Source: Bubalus kerabau (lineage: Eukaryota > Chordata > Mammalia > Artiodactyla > Bovidae). From it: a DNA stretch of 64,000 nt. The stretch spans positions 56,902,964 to 56,966,963 of the forward strand of contig NC_073632.1 of the NCBI RefSeq assembly GCF_029407905.1, read 5' to 3'. Each line of letters opens with the position of its first letter. The stretch's first letter is position 1. A program made the position numbers and the translations under genes. The notes under the pieces are model-generated. The model was not told the DNA's origin, ran no database searches, and worked only from the letters and a program-made list of their open reading frames with translations. Below are positions 10,130 to 22,860 of the stretch, piece after piece.

Positions 10130-13100
10130 AGATGGGCGGGTCATGGTGCAGAGATCTGACAGAATGTGGTCCACTGGAGAAGGGAATGGCAAACCACTTC
10201 AGTATTCTTGCCTTGAGAACCCCATGAACAGTATGAAAAGGCAAAATGATAGGATACTGAAAGAAAAACTACCCCAGGTCAGTAGATGCCTAATATGCTA
10301 CTGGAGATCAGTGGAGAAATAACTCCAGAAAGAATGAAGGGATGGAGCCAAATCAAAAACAATACCCAGCTGTGGATGTGACTGGTGATAGAAGCAAGGT
10401 CCGGTGCTGTAAAGAGCAATATTGCATAGGAACTTGGAATGTCAGGTCCATGAATCAAGGCAAATTGGAAGTGGTCAAACAGGAGATGGCAAGAGTGAAT
10501 GTCGACATTCTAGGTATTAGCGAACTGAAATGGACTTGAATGGGTGAATTTAACTCAGATGACCATTATGTCTACTACTGTGGGCAGGAATCCCTCAGAA
10601 GAAATGGAGTAGCCATCATTGTCAACAAAAGAGTCCGAAATGCAGTACTTGGATGCAATCTCAAAAACGACAGAATGATCCCTGTTTGTTTCCAAGGCAA
10701 ACCATTCAATATCACAGAAATCCAAGTCTATTCCCCAACCAGTAATGCTGAAGAATCTGAAGTTGAAGGGTTCTATGAAGACCTACAAGACCTTTTAGAA
10801 CTAACACCCAACAAAGATGTCCTTTTCATTATAGGGGACTGGAATGCAAAAGTAGGAAGTCAAGAAACACCTGGAGTAACAGGCAAATTTGGCCTTGGAA
10901 TACAGAATGAAGCAGGGCAAAGACTGATAGAGTTTTGCCAAGAAAATGCACTGGTCATAACAAACACCCTCTTTCAACAACACAAGAGAAGACTCTATAC
11001 ATGGACATCACCAGATGGTCAACACCGAAATCAGATTGATTATATTCTTTGCAGCCAAAGATGGAGAAGCTCTTTACAGTCAGCAAAAACAAGACAGGGA
11101 GCTGACTGTGGATCAGATCATGAACTCCTTATTGCCAAATTCAGACTTAAATTGAAGAAAGTAGGGAAAACCATTAGACCATTCAGGTATGACCTAAATC
11201 AAATCCCTTATGATTATACAGTGGAAGTGAGAAATAGATTTAAGGGCCTAGATCTGATAGATAGAGTGCCTGATGAACTATGGAATGAGGTTCGTGACAT
11301 TGTACAGGAGACAGGGATCAAGACCATCCCCATGGGAAAAAAATGCAAAAAAGCAAAATGGCTGTCTGGGGAGGCCTTACAAATAGCTGTGAACAGAAGA
11401 GAAGCAAAAAGCCAAGGAGAAAAGGAAAGATATAAACATTTGAATGCAGAGTTCCAAAGAATAGCAACAAGAGATAAGAAAGCCTTCTTCAGCGATCAAT
11501 GCAAAGAAATAGAGGAAAACAACAGAATGGGAAAGACTAGAGATCTCTTCAAGAAAATCAGAGATACCAAAGGAACATTTCATGCAAAGATGGGCTCGAT
11601 AAAGGACAGAAATGGCATGGACCTAACAGAAGCAGAAGATATTAAGAAGAGATGGCAAGAATACACAGAAGAACTGTACAGAAAAGATCTTCATGACCCA
11701 GATAATTACGATGGTGTGATCACTGACCTAGAGCCAGACATCCTGGAATGTGAAGTCCAGTGGGCCTTAGAAAGCATCACGATGAACAAAGCTAGTGGAG
11801 GCAATAGAATTCCAGTTGAGCTATTGCAAATCCTGAAAGATGATGCTGTGAAAGTGCTGCACTCAATATGTCAGCAAATTTGGAAAACTCAGCAGTGGCC
11901 ACAGGACTGGAAAGGGTCAGTTTTCATTCCAATCCCAAAGAAAGGCAATGCCAAAGAATGCTCAAACTACCGCACAGTTGCACTCATCTCACACGCTAAT
12001 AAAGAATGCTCAAAATTCTCCAAGCCAGGCTTCAGCAATATGTGAACTGTGAACTTCCAGATGTTCAAGCTGGTTTTAGAAAAGGCAGAGGAACCAGAGA
12101 TCAAATTGCCAACATCCGCTGGATCATGGAAAAAGCAAGAGAGTTCCAGACAAACATCTATTTGTGCTTTATTGACTATGCCAAAGCCTTTGACTATGTG
12201 GACCACAATAAACTGTGGAAAATTCTTCAAGAGATGGGAATACCAGACCACCTGATCTGCCCCTTGAGAAATTTGTATGCAGGTCAGGAAGCAACAGTTA
12301 GAACTGGACATGGAACAACAGACTGGTTCCAAATAGGAAAAGGAGTTTGTCAAGGCTGTATATTGTCACCCTGTTTATTTAACTTATATGCAGAGTACAT
12401 CATGAGAAACACTGGACTGGAAGAAACACAAGCTGGAATCAAGATTGCCGGGAGCAATATCAATAACCTAAGATATGCAGATGACACCATCCTTATGGCA
12501 GAAAGTGAAGAGGAACTCAAAAGCCTCTTGATGAAAGTGAAAGTGGAGAGTGAAAAAGTTGGCTTAAAGCTCAACATTCAGAAAACAAAGATCATGGCAT
12601 CCGGTCCCACCACTTCATGGGAAATAGATGGGGAAACAGTGGAAACAGTGTCAGACTTTATTTTTCTGGGCTCCAAAATCACTGCAGATGGTGACTGCAG
12701 CCATGAAATTAAAAGACACTTACTCCTGGGAAGGAAAGTTATGACCAACCTAGATAGCATATTCAACAGCAGAGACATTACTTTGCCAACAAAGGTTCGT
12801 CTAGTCAAGCCTATGGTTTTTCCTGTGGTCATGTATGGATGTGAGAGTTGGACTGTGAAGAAGGCTGAGCACCAAAGAATTGATGCTTTTGAACTGTGGT
12901 GTTGGAGAAGACTCTTGAGAGTCCCTTGGACTGCAAGGAGATCGAACCAGTCCATTCTGAAGGAGATCAGCCCTGGGATTTCTTTGGAAGGAATGATGCT
13001 AGAGCTGAAACCCCAGTACTTTGGCCACCTCATGCGAAGAGTTGACTCATTGGAAAAGACTCTGATGCTGGGAGGGATTGGGGGCAAGAGGAGAAGGGGA

Positions 13101-13263
13101 CGACAGAGGATGAGATGGCTGGATGGCATAACTGACTTGATGGACGTGAGTTTGAGTGAACTCTGGGAGTTGGTGTTGGACAGGGAGTCCTGGCGTGCTG
13201 CGTTTCATGGGGTCTCAAAGAGTCGGACACGACTGAGTGACTGATCTGATCTAATCTGATCTG
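10130..13263 (+). mobile_element. Near full-length BovB LINE with 12-bp TSD
   Basis: About 3.13 kb, close to the known length of a full BovB (RTE clade). It is bounded by a direct repeat atagctgattca at 10118-10129 and 13264-13275, and ends with a (TCTGA)n-like tail (about 13241-13263). The 5' UTR is at 10130-10341 and the endonuclease-RT coding region at 10342-13244. It sits in an L1 3' UTR. It is the best preserved of the BovB copies here. Confidence 0.95.
10342..13244 (+). pseudogene. BovB endonuclease/reverse transcriptase, two visible disruptions
   Basis: BovB encodes an APE-like endonuclease joined to a reverse transcriptase that copies its RNA at the nicked target. The first open part (10342-10536) carries GTWNVRSMN and SELKW. 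A TGA at 10537-10539 follows, where the family has glycine. The next part (10540-12045) has GDWNAKVG near 10834 and the catalytic SDH at 11113-11121, then enters the RT. A one-base deletion near 12003-12006 shifts the frame. The third part (12006-13244, 412 codons) holds the RT palm with YADD at 12474-12485 and the conserved C-terminal domain. So one nonsense change and one frameshift are visible; missense damage was not assessed. A short 5' peptide could start at 10342, but the true BovB start is uncertain. Confidence 0.9.
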
Positions 13264-13372
13264 ATAGCTGATTCATGTTGTTGTACAGCAGAAATAACAC
13301 AACATTGTAAAATAACTATTCTGTGATTTAAAAATAAATTTGAAAAGATTAAATTAAAAAACATAGGCTCAA

Positions 13373-13849
13373 GGACTCTTGTCAGTCTCTGTTGGGCATT
13401 TGATCTGATGCAGGGTGCAATGCCAAGATAGGGGTAACTACATTAGTTATGAGAGAGTGGAGCATAGGACGTCTACCTGCAAACAGAATCATGAAGCAGA
13501 CAGACGGACAGAGATCTTAGCAGAGATCCCAAGAGACTGAAAGGAAAAAAAAAAAAAAGACAGAGATACCACCTTGATTTCTGTTACTTTCCCAGTCCTG
13601 CTTCCAGATCAAGTGACTGACAGCTGCATTTGCTCTTTTGGGTTCTGAAAAGATGCCTTTGTATATTTATAATAAATTAGATAGCTTACTTAAACTAATT
13701 TAAGTGGTATTAAAAGCGACCACCTTTCAATAAAAAGTAGATTTTACCATCTCTAATTCTGTAATTCTATGATGGCATTTTGTATACAACCCACATGCAG
13801 AAACGAATTTAATAATATAAATCCTATAATATAAATAGTATTAGAATCA
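13373..13849. other. Unassigned DNA
   Basis: No gene or repeat recognised apart from an A-run at about 13544-13558. Confidence 0.45.
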
Positions 13850-13985
13850 CCACTTTACAAATGAGAAAATTGAGGTACAGAGAAATTATGTAACTTGTCC
13901 AATGTCATTCAACTAGTATTGAAGGTCATTCAGTTAAGAATCAAAAACAGATTGTGTGGCTCCAGGATCCATACTCTAAAGAACT
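13850..13985 (+). mobile_element. MIR SINE fragment
   Basis: Sense MIR core: cactttacaaatgagaaaa and the following ttgaggtacagagaaat block are recognisable, with diverged 3' sequence. Confidence 0.65.
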
Positions 13986-15562
13986 ATCTACTTCATAGCA
14001 TATCTGTCATCTTTCTATGATTCAAATAACCATATTTTAGAGGAGGCTGATAGTAACTCATAATTTATTTAGTAACTGCATTAAGCAAAATAAATAAAAC
14101 AATACAGCCATGAGAAGGAGCCTGAGAAAACCATTAGCATTTGGAATTATGAGTTTGTTATGCAGATTAAAGTCATAAAACCTTTAACCTTTCTTTATAG
14201 AATGCCTCACTGACCATCCTTTCTCAGAGGATTTACAAAGAAGATTGATGTATGATAAAATCATTATGAAAATTAGGGTATTTATTTTAATTTTCCAATG
14301 AATAAGCAAACATGAACTAGAGGGTAATAAGACCAAATATTTATTAAGCACCCAAGAGAGTCTGGATAACAGTTCCCACATGGCTGAGAATCTCTTTCCA
14401 GTTAAAATAATTTCTGTATATTGTCTTCTTTCTACTATATCATTTATTTACTTAACATGAGACATAAGAAACTAAGATTACTGTGAGATTAAATTGAAAT
14501 TTTAAAACTTTAGGTGTTTGTTTTTGTTTTTGTTTTTGTTTTTTTTACTAAAATTTACACCATTCTGAGATAAAACTAAATACAATCTCTAAAAGTAGGT
14601 TTTAAAATGTTAATGACCAAGAACATAACAACAATAAACAATGCTATGTTTTGGACCAGTAAGAATTAGATAATACTAATCTGCTGTTTATACTCTGAGC
14701 CCAATTCTGTGAGGTACAGGAAAAATAGAGGGCAAAATTCCTGCTAGTAAAAGTGTACAATCTGGCTTGGAAGACAAAAGAGATCTGCATGAAACAAGCA
14801 CAGACTGGTAAATGAGGGTATGCTTTGTTATTTATTCATACTCCCAACTCATTAAAAAATATATCTGGTCATCTTCAAGTAGCAGCATTTAATCCAGCCG
14901 TACATTGTGTGGTGCAAAATAAGCATCTAACAGAGAAGGGTAAGAATGGGGATGCAATAGTCAAGTATGATATCTTGTAGAAAGAAAGTAAGTCTTGACC
15001 TTATCCTCCAAGATGAGTATTCCAATAAACAGAAAGAAGGGAAGAATCCATCCAATTTCAGAAAAGCAGAATAAACATAAGTTTGGACGTAGGCAGTATT
15101 ACACTGTGATTGTCCTTCCAACATCCATTCTTGCTATACATTGGAAGATAATATCCCCAGTTCCAGGAATGAACCAGGCCCCAGGCAATCAGGGAAAATC
15201 CATCTTTTTTTCACAGTCACTGGTCAAATTATCCAGGCCTAAACCAATCAGTAAATGTTATTCACTGGTCTGAGTGGTTTAAAGGAAGACTCAATATTGT
15301 TTTGGGAAAAGATGCTTTCTTACACTGGCCACAGCAAAGCTTGGACTCTGGTTTTCTAAAGTAATCTTAAGTACTGGAACATGAAAAGTGTGATTCTTCA
15401 TACTCATGGGAAATAGAGATGTTTTCTACTGAGGAAATACTGTCAGTTTGTGATGTTACTGATTTGTGATTCTACTCACAGTCCTTAAAATATGGCATCT
15501 ATAAAGAGGAGTTTTGTGTTCTGGTTGTATAATATTCTCATTGATAACATATATGAAGAATG
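13986..15562. other. Unassigned DNA with a (TTTTTG)n run
   Basis: The only clear feature is a T-rich (GTTTTT)n simple repeat at about 14515-14547. The stretch around 15120-15260 has the composition of an old repeat (ccaggcctaaaccaatcag), but I cannot name it. Confidence 0.4.
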
Positions 15563-15604
15563 AGAAGATTCCCAGGTGGCTCAGACAGTAAAGAGTCTGC
15601 CTGA
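15563..15604 (+). mobile_element. Bov-tA head fragment
   Basis: Only the tRNA-like first ~40 bp of a Bov-tA (ttcccaggtggctcag onward, ending near tctgcctg). The body is missing. Confidence 0.65.
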
Positions 15605-16299
15605 AGTGAGGGAAAATACATTGTGGGATTTGCAAAGCACGTCTATTGTGTATAATACTGACTAAGTTACTTGACTTCAAAGATTATCATTTCATTAAAA
15701 GTGAAATACCGGCGGGGGGCGGGGGGGGGGGAGATGGGGTGGAGGGGGTGAAGTATGGTCCTAAGATGGTGGAGGAATAGGACGGGGAGACCACTTTCTC
15801 CCCCACAAATTCATCAAAAGAACATTTGAACGCTGAGTAAATTCCACAAAACAACTTCTGAATGCTGGAGGAGGTCATCAGACACCCAGAAAAGCAGCCC
15901 ACTGTCTTTGAAAGGAGGTAGGAAAAAATAGATAAAAAGAGAGACAAAGAGGTTTCCAAACCAGGAAAGGAGTCTTAAAAAAGAAGTTTCCAAACACCAG
16001 GAAACACTCTCACTGCCGAGTCTGTGGTGAGCCTTGGAACCACAGAGGGCAACATAACTGGGAGGAAAAATAAATAAATAATTAAAATGCACAGATTACA
16101 TACCCAACGGTAACTCCCCCAGCAGAGAAGCAGCTCAGATGCCTGCATCCGCCACTAGCAAGAGGGGGCTGGGCAGGGAGGCGCGGGCTGCATTGCTTAG
16201 AATAAGGACCAGGCCTGAATGCCCCAGGGCTATCTGAAGGAACTAACTTGAGATAGCAAACCAGACTGTGGGAAAGCTACCACGCGAAAAGCCCTAACC

Positions 16300-18160
16300 A
16301 AGAATACACAGAAGAACTGTACAAAAAAGATCTTCACGACCAAGATAATCACAATGGTATGATCACTCACCTAGAGCCAGACATCCTGGAATGTGAAGTC
16401 CAGTGGGCCTTAGAAAGCATAACTACGAACAAAGCTAGTGGAGGTGACAGAATTCCAGTTGAGCCATTTCAAATCCTGAAAGATGATGCTGTGAAAGTGC
16501 TGCACTCAATATGCCAGAAAATTTGGAAAACTCAGCAGTGGCCACAGGACTGGAAAAGGTCAGTTTTCATTCCAATCCCAAAGAACGCTCAAACTACCAC
16601 ACAATTGCACTCATCTCACATGCTAGTAAAGTAATGCTCAAAATTTTCCAAGCCAGGCTTCAGCAATTCGTGAACCGTGAACTTCCAGACGTTTAAGCTG
16701 GTTTTAGAAAAGGCAGAGGAACCAGAGACCAAATTGCCAACAGCCACTGGATCATCGAAAAAGCAAAAGAGTTCCAGACAAACATCTATTTCTGCTTTAT
16801 TGACTATGCCAAAGGCTTTGATGTGTGGATCACAATCAACTGTGGAAAATTCTGAAAGTGATGGGAATACCAGACCACCTGACCTGCCTCTTGAGAAACC
16901 TATATGCAGCTCAGGAGGCAACAGTTAGAACTGGACATGGAACAACAGACTGGTTCCAAATAGGAAAAGGACTATGTCAATCAAGGCTGTATACTGTCAC
17001 CCTGCTTATTCAACTTATATGCAGAGTACATCATGAGAAACGCTGGGCTGGAAGAAGCACAAGCTGGAATCAAGATTGCTGGGAGGAATATCAATAACCT
17101 CAGAGATGCAGATGACACCACCCTTATGGCAGAAAGTGGAGAGGAACTGAAAAGCCTCTTGCTGCTGCTAAGTCACATCAGTCGTGTTCAACTCTGTGCA
17201 ACCCCATAGACGGCAGCCCACCAGGCTCCCCCGCCAGTGGGATTCTCCAGGCAAGAACACTGGAGTGGGTTGCCATTTCCTTCTCCAATGCATGAAAGTG
17301 AAAAGTGAAAGTGAAGTCACTCAGTCATGTCCGACTCTTAGCGACCTCATGGACGGCAGCCTACCAGGCTCCTCCGTCCATGGGATTTTCCAGGCAAGAG
17401 TACTGGGGTGGGGTACCATTGCCTTCTCCAAAAAAGCCTCTTGATGAAAGTGAAAGTGGAGAGTGAAAAAGTTGGCTTAAAGCTCAACATTCAGAAAACG
17501 AAGATCATGCCATCTGGTCCCATCATTTCATGGGAAATAGATGGGGAAACAGTGGAAACAGTGTCAGACTTAATATTGGGGGCTCCAAAATCACTGCAGA
17601 TGGTGACTGCAGCCATGAAATTAAAAGACACTTACTCCTGGGAAGGAAAGTTATGACCAACCTAAATGGCATATTCAACAGCAGAGACATTACTTTGCCA
17701 ACAAAGGTTCGTCTAGTCAAGGCTATGGTTTTTCCTGTGGTCATGTATGGATGTGAGAGTTGGACTGTGAAGAAAGCTGAGCACCAAAGAATTGATGCTT
17801 TTGAACTGTGGTGTTGGAGAAGACTCTTGAGAGTCCCTTGGACTGCAAGGAGATCCAACCAGTCCATTCTGAAAGAGATCAGCCCTGGGATTTCTTTGGA
17901 AGGAATGATGCTAAAGCTGAAACTCCAGTACTTTGGCCACCTCATGCGAAGAGTTGACTCATTGGAAAAGACTGATTCTGGGAGGGATTGGGGGCAGGAG
18001 GAGAAGGGGATGACAGAGGATGGGATGGCTGGATGGCATCACTGACTCGATGGACATGAGTTTGAGTGAACTCCGGGAGTTGTTGATGGACAGGGAAGCC
18101 TGGCATGCTGCGATTCATGGGGTTGCAAAGAGTCAGACATGACTCAGAGACTGAACTGAA
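16300..18160 (+). mobile_element. 5'-truncated BovB inside L1 5' UTR
   Basis: Sense BovB starting in the region just before the RT and ending in an (ACTGA)n-type tail at 18150-18160. The L1 5' UTR resumes at 18161. Coding frames are broken at several points, for example a short deletion near 16584. The RT catalytic motif reads DADD instead of YADD at 17105-17116. A Bov-A2 (17161-17431) interrupts it right after that region. Confidence 0.9.
17161..17431 (-). mobile_element. Bov-A2 SINE nested in BovB
   Basis: Antisense Bov-A2 with an exact 11-bp TSD aaaagcctctt at 17150-17160 and 17432-17442. It is a third-level insertion: SINE in BovB in L1. Confidence 0.95.
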
Positions 18161-19313
18161 GACACCCTCAGGCCCGCTCAGAACAAAGGACTGAGCAGAG
18201 CAAGCCAGCTGCAGACCGGCCCATCCCCCTCCGGTGATAGGCAGACAAAGGCAACCAGAGCAGGTAGAGGGCAATCGCGGCCCCAGAGAGGCATTATCTA
18301 CCAAACTGCAAGCAGGCTTCATTGCTAACCAAGACTTCTTGAAATTCTGGATGGTCAACATCCGCCTGAGAAGGTGTGCCTGTTGTACACCCAGAAAACC
18401 GAGTGGCAGGGATGGGGGAGGCCATAAGTTGCAGCGACTGTGCTCACCAAATAGCCAGTCACCTGAGCTGCTCTGACCTGACAAGGGCACAAAACTCAGG
18501 CCCAACCGAGTCTGCACTTTTGAGGAGTACACAAGTACCTGAACCTGAGCGGCTTAGACCTGGGAAGTGCATACAACCCAGGGCCAGCCTCAGATAGTTC
18601 CCAGGCAAAGCAACCTAGAGCCTGAGCAGTGTAGACAGGGAAAGCACACACGCCGTGAGCGGGGGCAAACCCAGTGTGGCAGAGACACTGCAAGCACACG
18701 CCAGTGTTATTTGTTTGCAGCGTCCCTCCCTCCCCACAGCACGACTGAACAAGTGAGACTAAAAGAGTGTCCACCACAGCCCCCTTGTGTCAGGGTGGAA
18801 ATTAGACACTGAAGAGACCAGCAAACAGAAGAAGCTAAAACAAACTGAGGGAACCATGTTGGAAGTGACAGATGCAATAGATTAAGACCCTGTAGTTACT
18901 ACCGACTACATAGGAAGAGGCCTATAGATCTTGAGAAACATAAGCCGGATAAACGAACTACCCAAAAATTAACTGACCCCACACTGCCCACAACAACACC
19001 AGAGAAAGTCCTAGATATATTTTTACTATCATTCTTTAATTTTATTTATTTTTTTAATTTTTAAGTCCATTACTTCTTTTATTTTCATTTTTATTACCTA
19101 CTATTACTTTGCAAAAAAAAAAAAAGAGCCTATTTTTTAAAGCAAACTTCATATATATATATTTTATAATTTTTGTGACTTTTTTCTTTAATATTGTATT
19201 TTTGAAAATCCAAACTCTACTCTAGATTTTTAATCTTTGCTTTTTGGTATTTGTTACCAATTTTGTACCTTTAAGAACCCAATCTTCAGTACCCATTTTT
19301 ACTTGGAAGCGAG

Positions 19314-19745
19314 ATTACTGGCTTGACTGCTCTTTCCTACTTTGGACTCTCCTTTTTCTCCATCAGGTCGCCTCTATCTCCTCCCTCCCCTTTCTCTTCT
19401 CTAGCCAAATCTGTGAATCTCTTTGTGTGTTCCAGACTGTGGAGAACACTTAGGGAACTGATTACTGGCTTGATCTGTTGCTGCTTTTGATTCCCCCCTT
19501 TATCCTCCTGGCCACCTCTGTCTCTTTTCTCCCTCTTCTCTTCTCTGTGTAACTCTGTGAACATCTCTGAGTGGTCCAGACTGTGGAGCACACATAAGGA
19601 AGGGATTGCTGGCTAGCTTTCTCTCTCCTCTTTTGATTCCACATCATCTCATCCTGGTCACCTCTATCTCCCTTCTCCCTTTCTCTTCTCCATGTAACTC
19701 TGAGAACCTCTCTGGGTGTCCCTCACTGTGGAGAAACTTATCATC
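19314..19745 (+). repeat. Three ~145-bp tandem units in the L1 5' UTR
   Basis: Pyrimidine-rich repeats start near attactgg at 19314, attactgg at 19461 and attgctgg at 19605. Each has a ctctatctcc- or ctctgtctc-like part, a tctcttctc run and a block like agactgtggagaaca. Spacing is 147 and 144 bp. Tandem promoter monomers are known in mouse L1; whether these act similarly is inference. Confidence 0.75.
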
Positions 19746-20252
19746 TTTAACCTAGATGTTTTATCAACAGTGCTGTATAGATGGAGAAGTCTTGAGGCTA
19801 CTGTAAAAATAAGACTGAAAACCAGAAGCAGGAGGCTTAAGTCCAAATCCTGAGAACACCAGAGAACTCCCGACTCCAGGGAACATTAATTGACAGGAGC
19901 TCATCAAACGCCTCCATACCTACACTGAAACCAAGCACAACCCAAGGGCCAACAAGTTCCAGAGCAAGACATACCACGCAAATTCTCCAGCAACACAGGA
20001 ACACAGCCCTGAGCTTCAATATACAGGCTGCCCAAAGTCACTCCAAACCCACTGACATCTCATAACTCATTACTGGACACTTCATTGCACTCTGGAGAGA
20101 AGAAATCCAGCTCCACCCACCAGAACACCTACACAAGCTTCCCTAACCAGGAAACCTTGACAAACCACCCGTCCAACCCCACCCACAGTCAGGAAACTCC
20201 ACAAACTGCCAGAATACAGAAATGCCACCCCAAACACAGCACTATAAACAAG

Positions 20253-21395
20253 ATGAAGAAACAGAGGCATACTCAGCAGGTAAAGGAACAGGATAAATGC
20301 TCACCAAACCAAACAAAAGAGGAAGAGATAGGGAATCTACCTGATAAACAATTCTGAATAATGATAGTGAAAATGATCCAAAATCTTGAAAATAAAATGG
20401 AATCACAGATAAATAGCCTGGAAACAAGGATTGAGAAGATGCAAGACTTCCCTGGTGGCTCAGAGGGTAAAGCGTCTGCCTGCAATGTGGGAGACCCGGG
20501 TTCAATCCCTGGGTCAGGAAGGTCTACTGGAGAAGGAAATGGCAATCCACTCCAGTATTCTTGCTTGGAAAATCCCATGGACGAAGGAGCCTGCTACAGT
20601 CCATGTGGTCGTAAAGAGTTGGACACAACTGAACGACTTCAATCAATCAGAAGAAATAAAAAAGAGTCAATATATAATGAATAATGCAATAAGTGAGATC
20701 AAAAACACCCTGGAGGGAACAAATAGCAGAATAACAGAGGCAGAATATAGGATTAGTGAGGTAGAAGATAGAATAGTAGAAATAAATGAATCAGAGAGGA
20801 AAAAAGAGAAACAAATTAAAAGAAATGAGGACAATCTCAGAGACCTTTGGGACAATGTTAAATGCCCCAACATTTGAATCATAGGAGTCCCAGAAGAAGA
20901 AGACAAAAAGAAAGACCATGAGAAAATACTTGAGGAGATAATAGTTGAAAACTTTCCTAATATGGGGAAAGAAATATTTACCGAAGTCCAAGAAACCCAG
21001 AGAGTCCCAAACAGGATAAACCAAAGGCGAAACACCCCAAGACACATATTAATCAAATTAACAAAGATCAAACACAAAGAACAAATATTAAAAGCAGCAA
21101 GGGAAAAATAACAAATAACACACAAGGGGATTCCCATAAGGATAACAGCTGATCTTTCAATAGAAACTCTTCAGGCCAGGAGGCAATGACAGGACATACT
21201 TAAAGCAATGAAAGAAAATAACCTACAGCCAAGATTACTGTACCCAGCAAGGATCTCATTCAAATATGAAGGAGAAATCAAAAACTTACAGACAAGCAAA
21301 AGCTGAGAGAACTCAGCACCACCAAACCGGCTCTCCAACAAATGCCAAAGGATCTTCTCAAGACAAGAAACACAGAAAGGGTATATAAACTCTAA
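20253..21395 (+). pseudogene. L1 ORF1 (RNA-binding protein), broken
   Basis: L1 ORF1p is a coiled-coil, RNA-binding chaperone of the L1 RNP. The ATG at 20253 starts a 34-codon piece (MKKQRHTQQVKEQ...) that stops at 20355-20357. The frame restarts with an N-terminal coiled-coil-like segment (IQNLENKMESQINSLETRI), which a Bov-tA interrupts at 20446-20648. Downstream, the segment up to 20877 is heptad-like, followed by the RRM/C-terminal region. Further stops are at 20875, 21109 and 21187. The stops at 20355 and 20875 look like CGA-to-TGA changes at CpG. Confidence 0.88.
20446..20648 (+). mobile_element. Bov-tA SINE in L1 ORF1
   Basis: Well-preserved sense Bov-tA with A-box-like tggctcagagg near 20457 and B-box-like ggttcaatcc near 20500, so Pol III boxes look kept. 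The tail is (AATC)n at about 20640-20648. About 22 bp of L1 around the site seem missing, and no clean TSD was seen. Confidence 0.92.
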
Positions 21396-22860
21396 CCCAA
21401 AACAATAAAGTAAATGGCAACAGGATCATATTTATCAATAATTACCTTAAACTTAAATGGTGTGAAAGCCCCAACCAAAAGACAAAAACTGGTTGAATGG
21501 ATACAAAAACAAGACCCCTATATATGTTGTCTACAAGAGACCCACCTCAAAACAAGGGACACATACAGACTGAAAGTGAAGGGCTGGAAAAAGATATTCC
21601 ACGCAAACAGAGACCAAAAGAAAGCAGGAGTAGCAATACTCATATCAGATACAATAGACTTTAAAACAAAGCCTGTGAAAAGAGATGAAGGACACTATAT
21701 AATGATCAAACGATCAATCCAAGAAGAAGATATAACAATTGTAAATATATATGCACCCAACACAGGAGGACCACAGTATGTAAGACAAATGCTAACAAGT
21801 ATTAAATAGGAAATTGACAATAACACAATACTAGTGGGAGACTTTAATACTGTACTCACACCTATGGATAGATCAACTAAACAGAAAATTAACAGGAAAC
21901 ACAAACTTTAAATGATACAATAGACCAGTTAGACTTAATTGATATCTATAGGACATTTCACCCAAAAACAATGAATTTCACCTTTTTCTCAAGTGCACAC
22001 GGAAACTTCTCCAGAATAAATGACATCCTGGGCCATAAAACTAACCTTGGTATATTAAAAAAAAAAAATTGAAATCATTCCAAGCATCTTTTCTGACCAC
22101 AATGCAGTAAGATTAGATCTCAATTATAGGAGAAAAACTATTGAAAATTCCAGCATATGGAGGCTGAACAACACGTTCCTGAATAACCAACAAATCACAG
22201 AAGAAATCAAAAATAAATCAAAATATGCATAGAAAAGAATGAAAATGAAAACACAACAACCCAAAACCTGTGGGACACTGTAAAAGCAGTGCTAAGGGGA
22301 ATGTTCATAGCAATACAGGCATACCTCAAGAAACAAGAAAAAAGTCAACTAAATAACCTAACTCTACACCCAAGCAACTAGAAAAGGAAGAAATGAAGAA
22401 CCCCAGGGTTAGTAGAAGGAAAGAAATCTTAAAAAATTAGTACAGAAATAAATGCAAAAGAAACAAAAGAGACCATAGCAAAAATCAACAAAGCCAAAAG
22501 CTGGTTCTTTGAAAGGATAAGTAAAACTGACAAACCATTAGCCAGAGTCGTCAAGAAACAAAGGGAGAAAAATCAAATCAATAAAATTAGAAATGAAAAT
22601 AGAGAGATCACAACAGAAAACACAGAAATACAAAGGATCATAAAAGACTACTATCAGCAATTATATGCCAATAAAATGGACAACTGGGAAGAAATGGACA
22701 AATTCTTAGAAAAGTACAACTTCCAAAACTGAACAAGGAAGAAATGGAAAATCTTAACAGACACATCACAAGCACAGAAACTGAAACTGTAATCAGAAAT
22801 CTTCCAGCAAACAAAAGCCCAGGTCCAGACAGCTTCACAGCTGAATTCTCCCAAAAATTT

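Larger units (their letters stand above)
9912..13358 (+). mobile_element. 5'-truncated L1 3' end, split by BovB
   Basis: L1 3'-UTR sequence lies at 9912-10129 and resumes at about 13264-13358, ending in an A-rich tail. The whole unit is flanked by a TSD, aaacataggctcaa, at 9898-9911 and 13359-13372. The original insertion was only about 0.3 kb. BovB inserted into it later. Confidence 0.88.

Noticed and set aside
17942..18532. 196-codon minus-strand open frame
   Set aside because: It crosses the junction of BovB and L1 5' UTR and is a chance antisense frame.
20667..21137. 156-codon minus-strand frame rich in Ser/Leu
   Set aside because: Antisense of L1 ORF1 coiled-coil sequence; composition follows from the sense codons.
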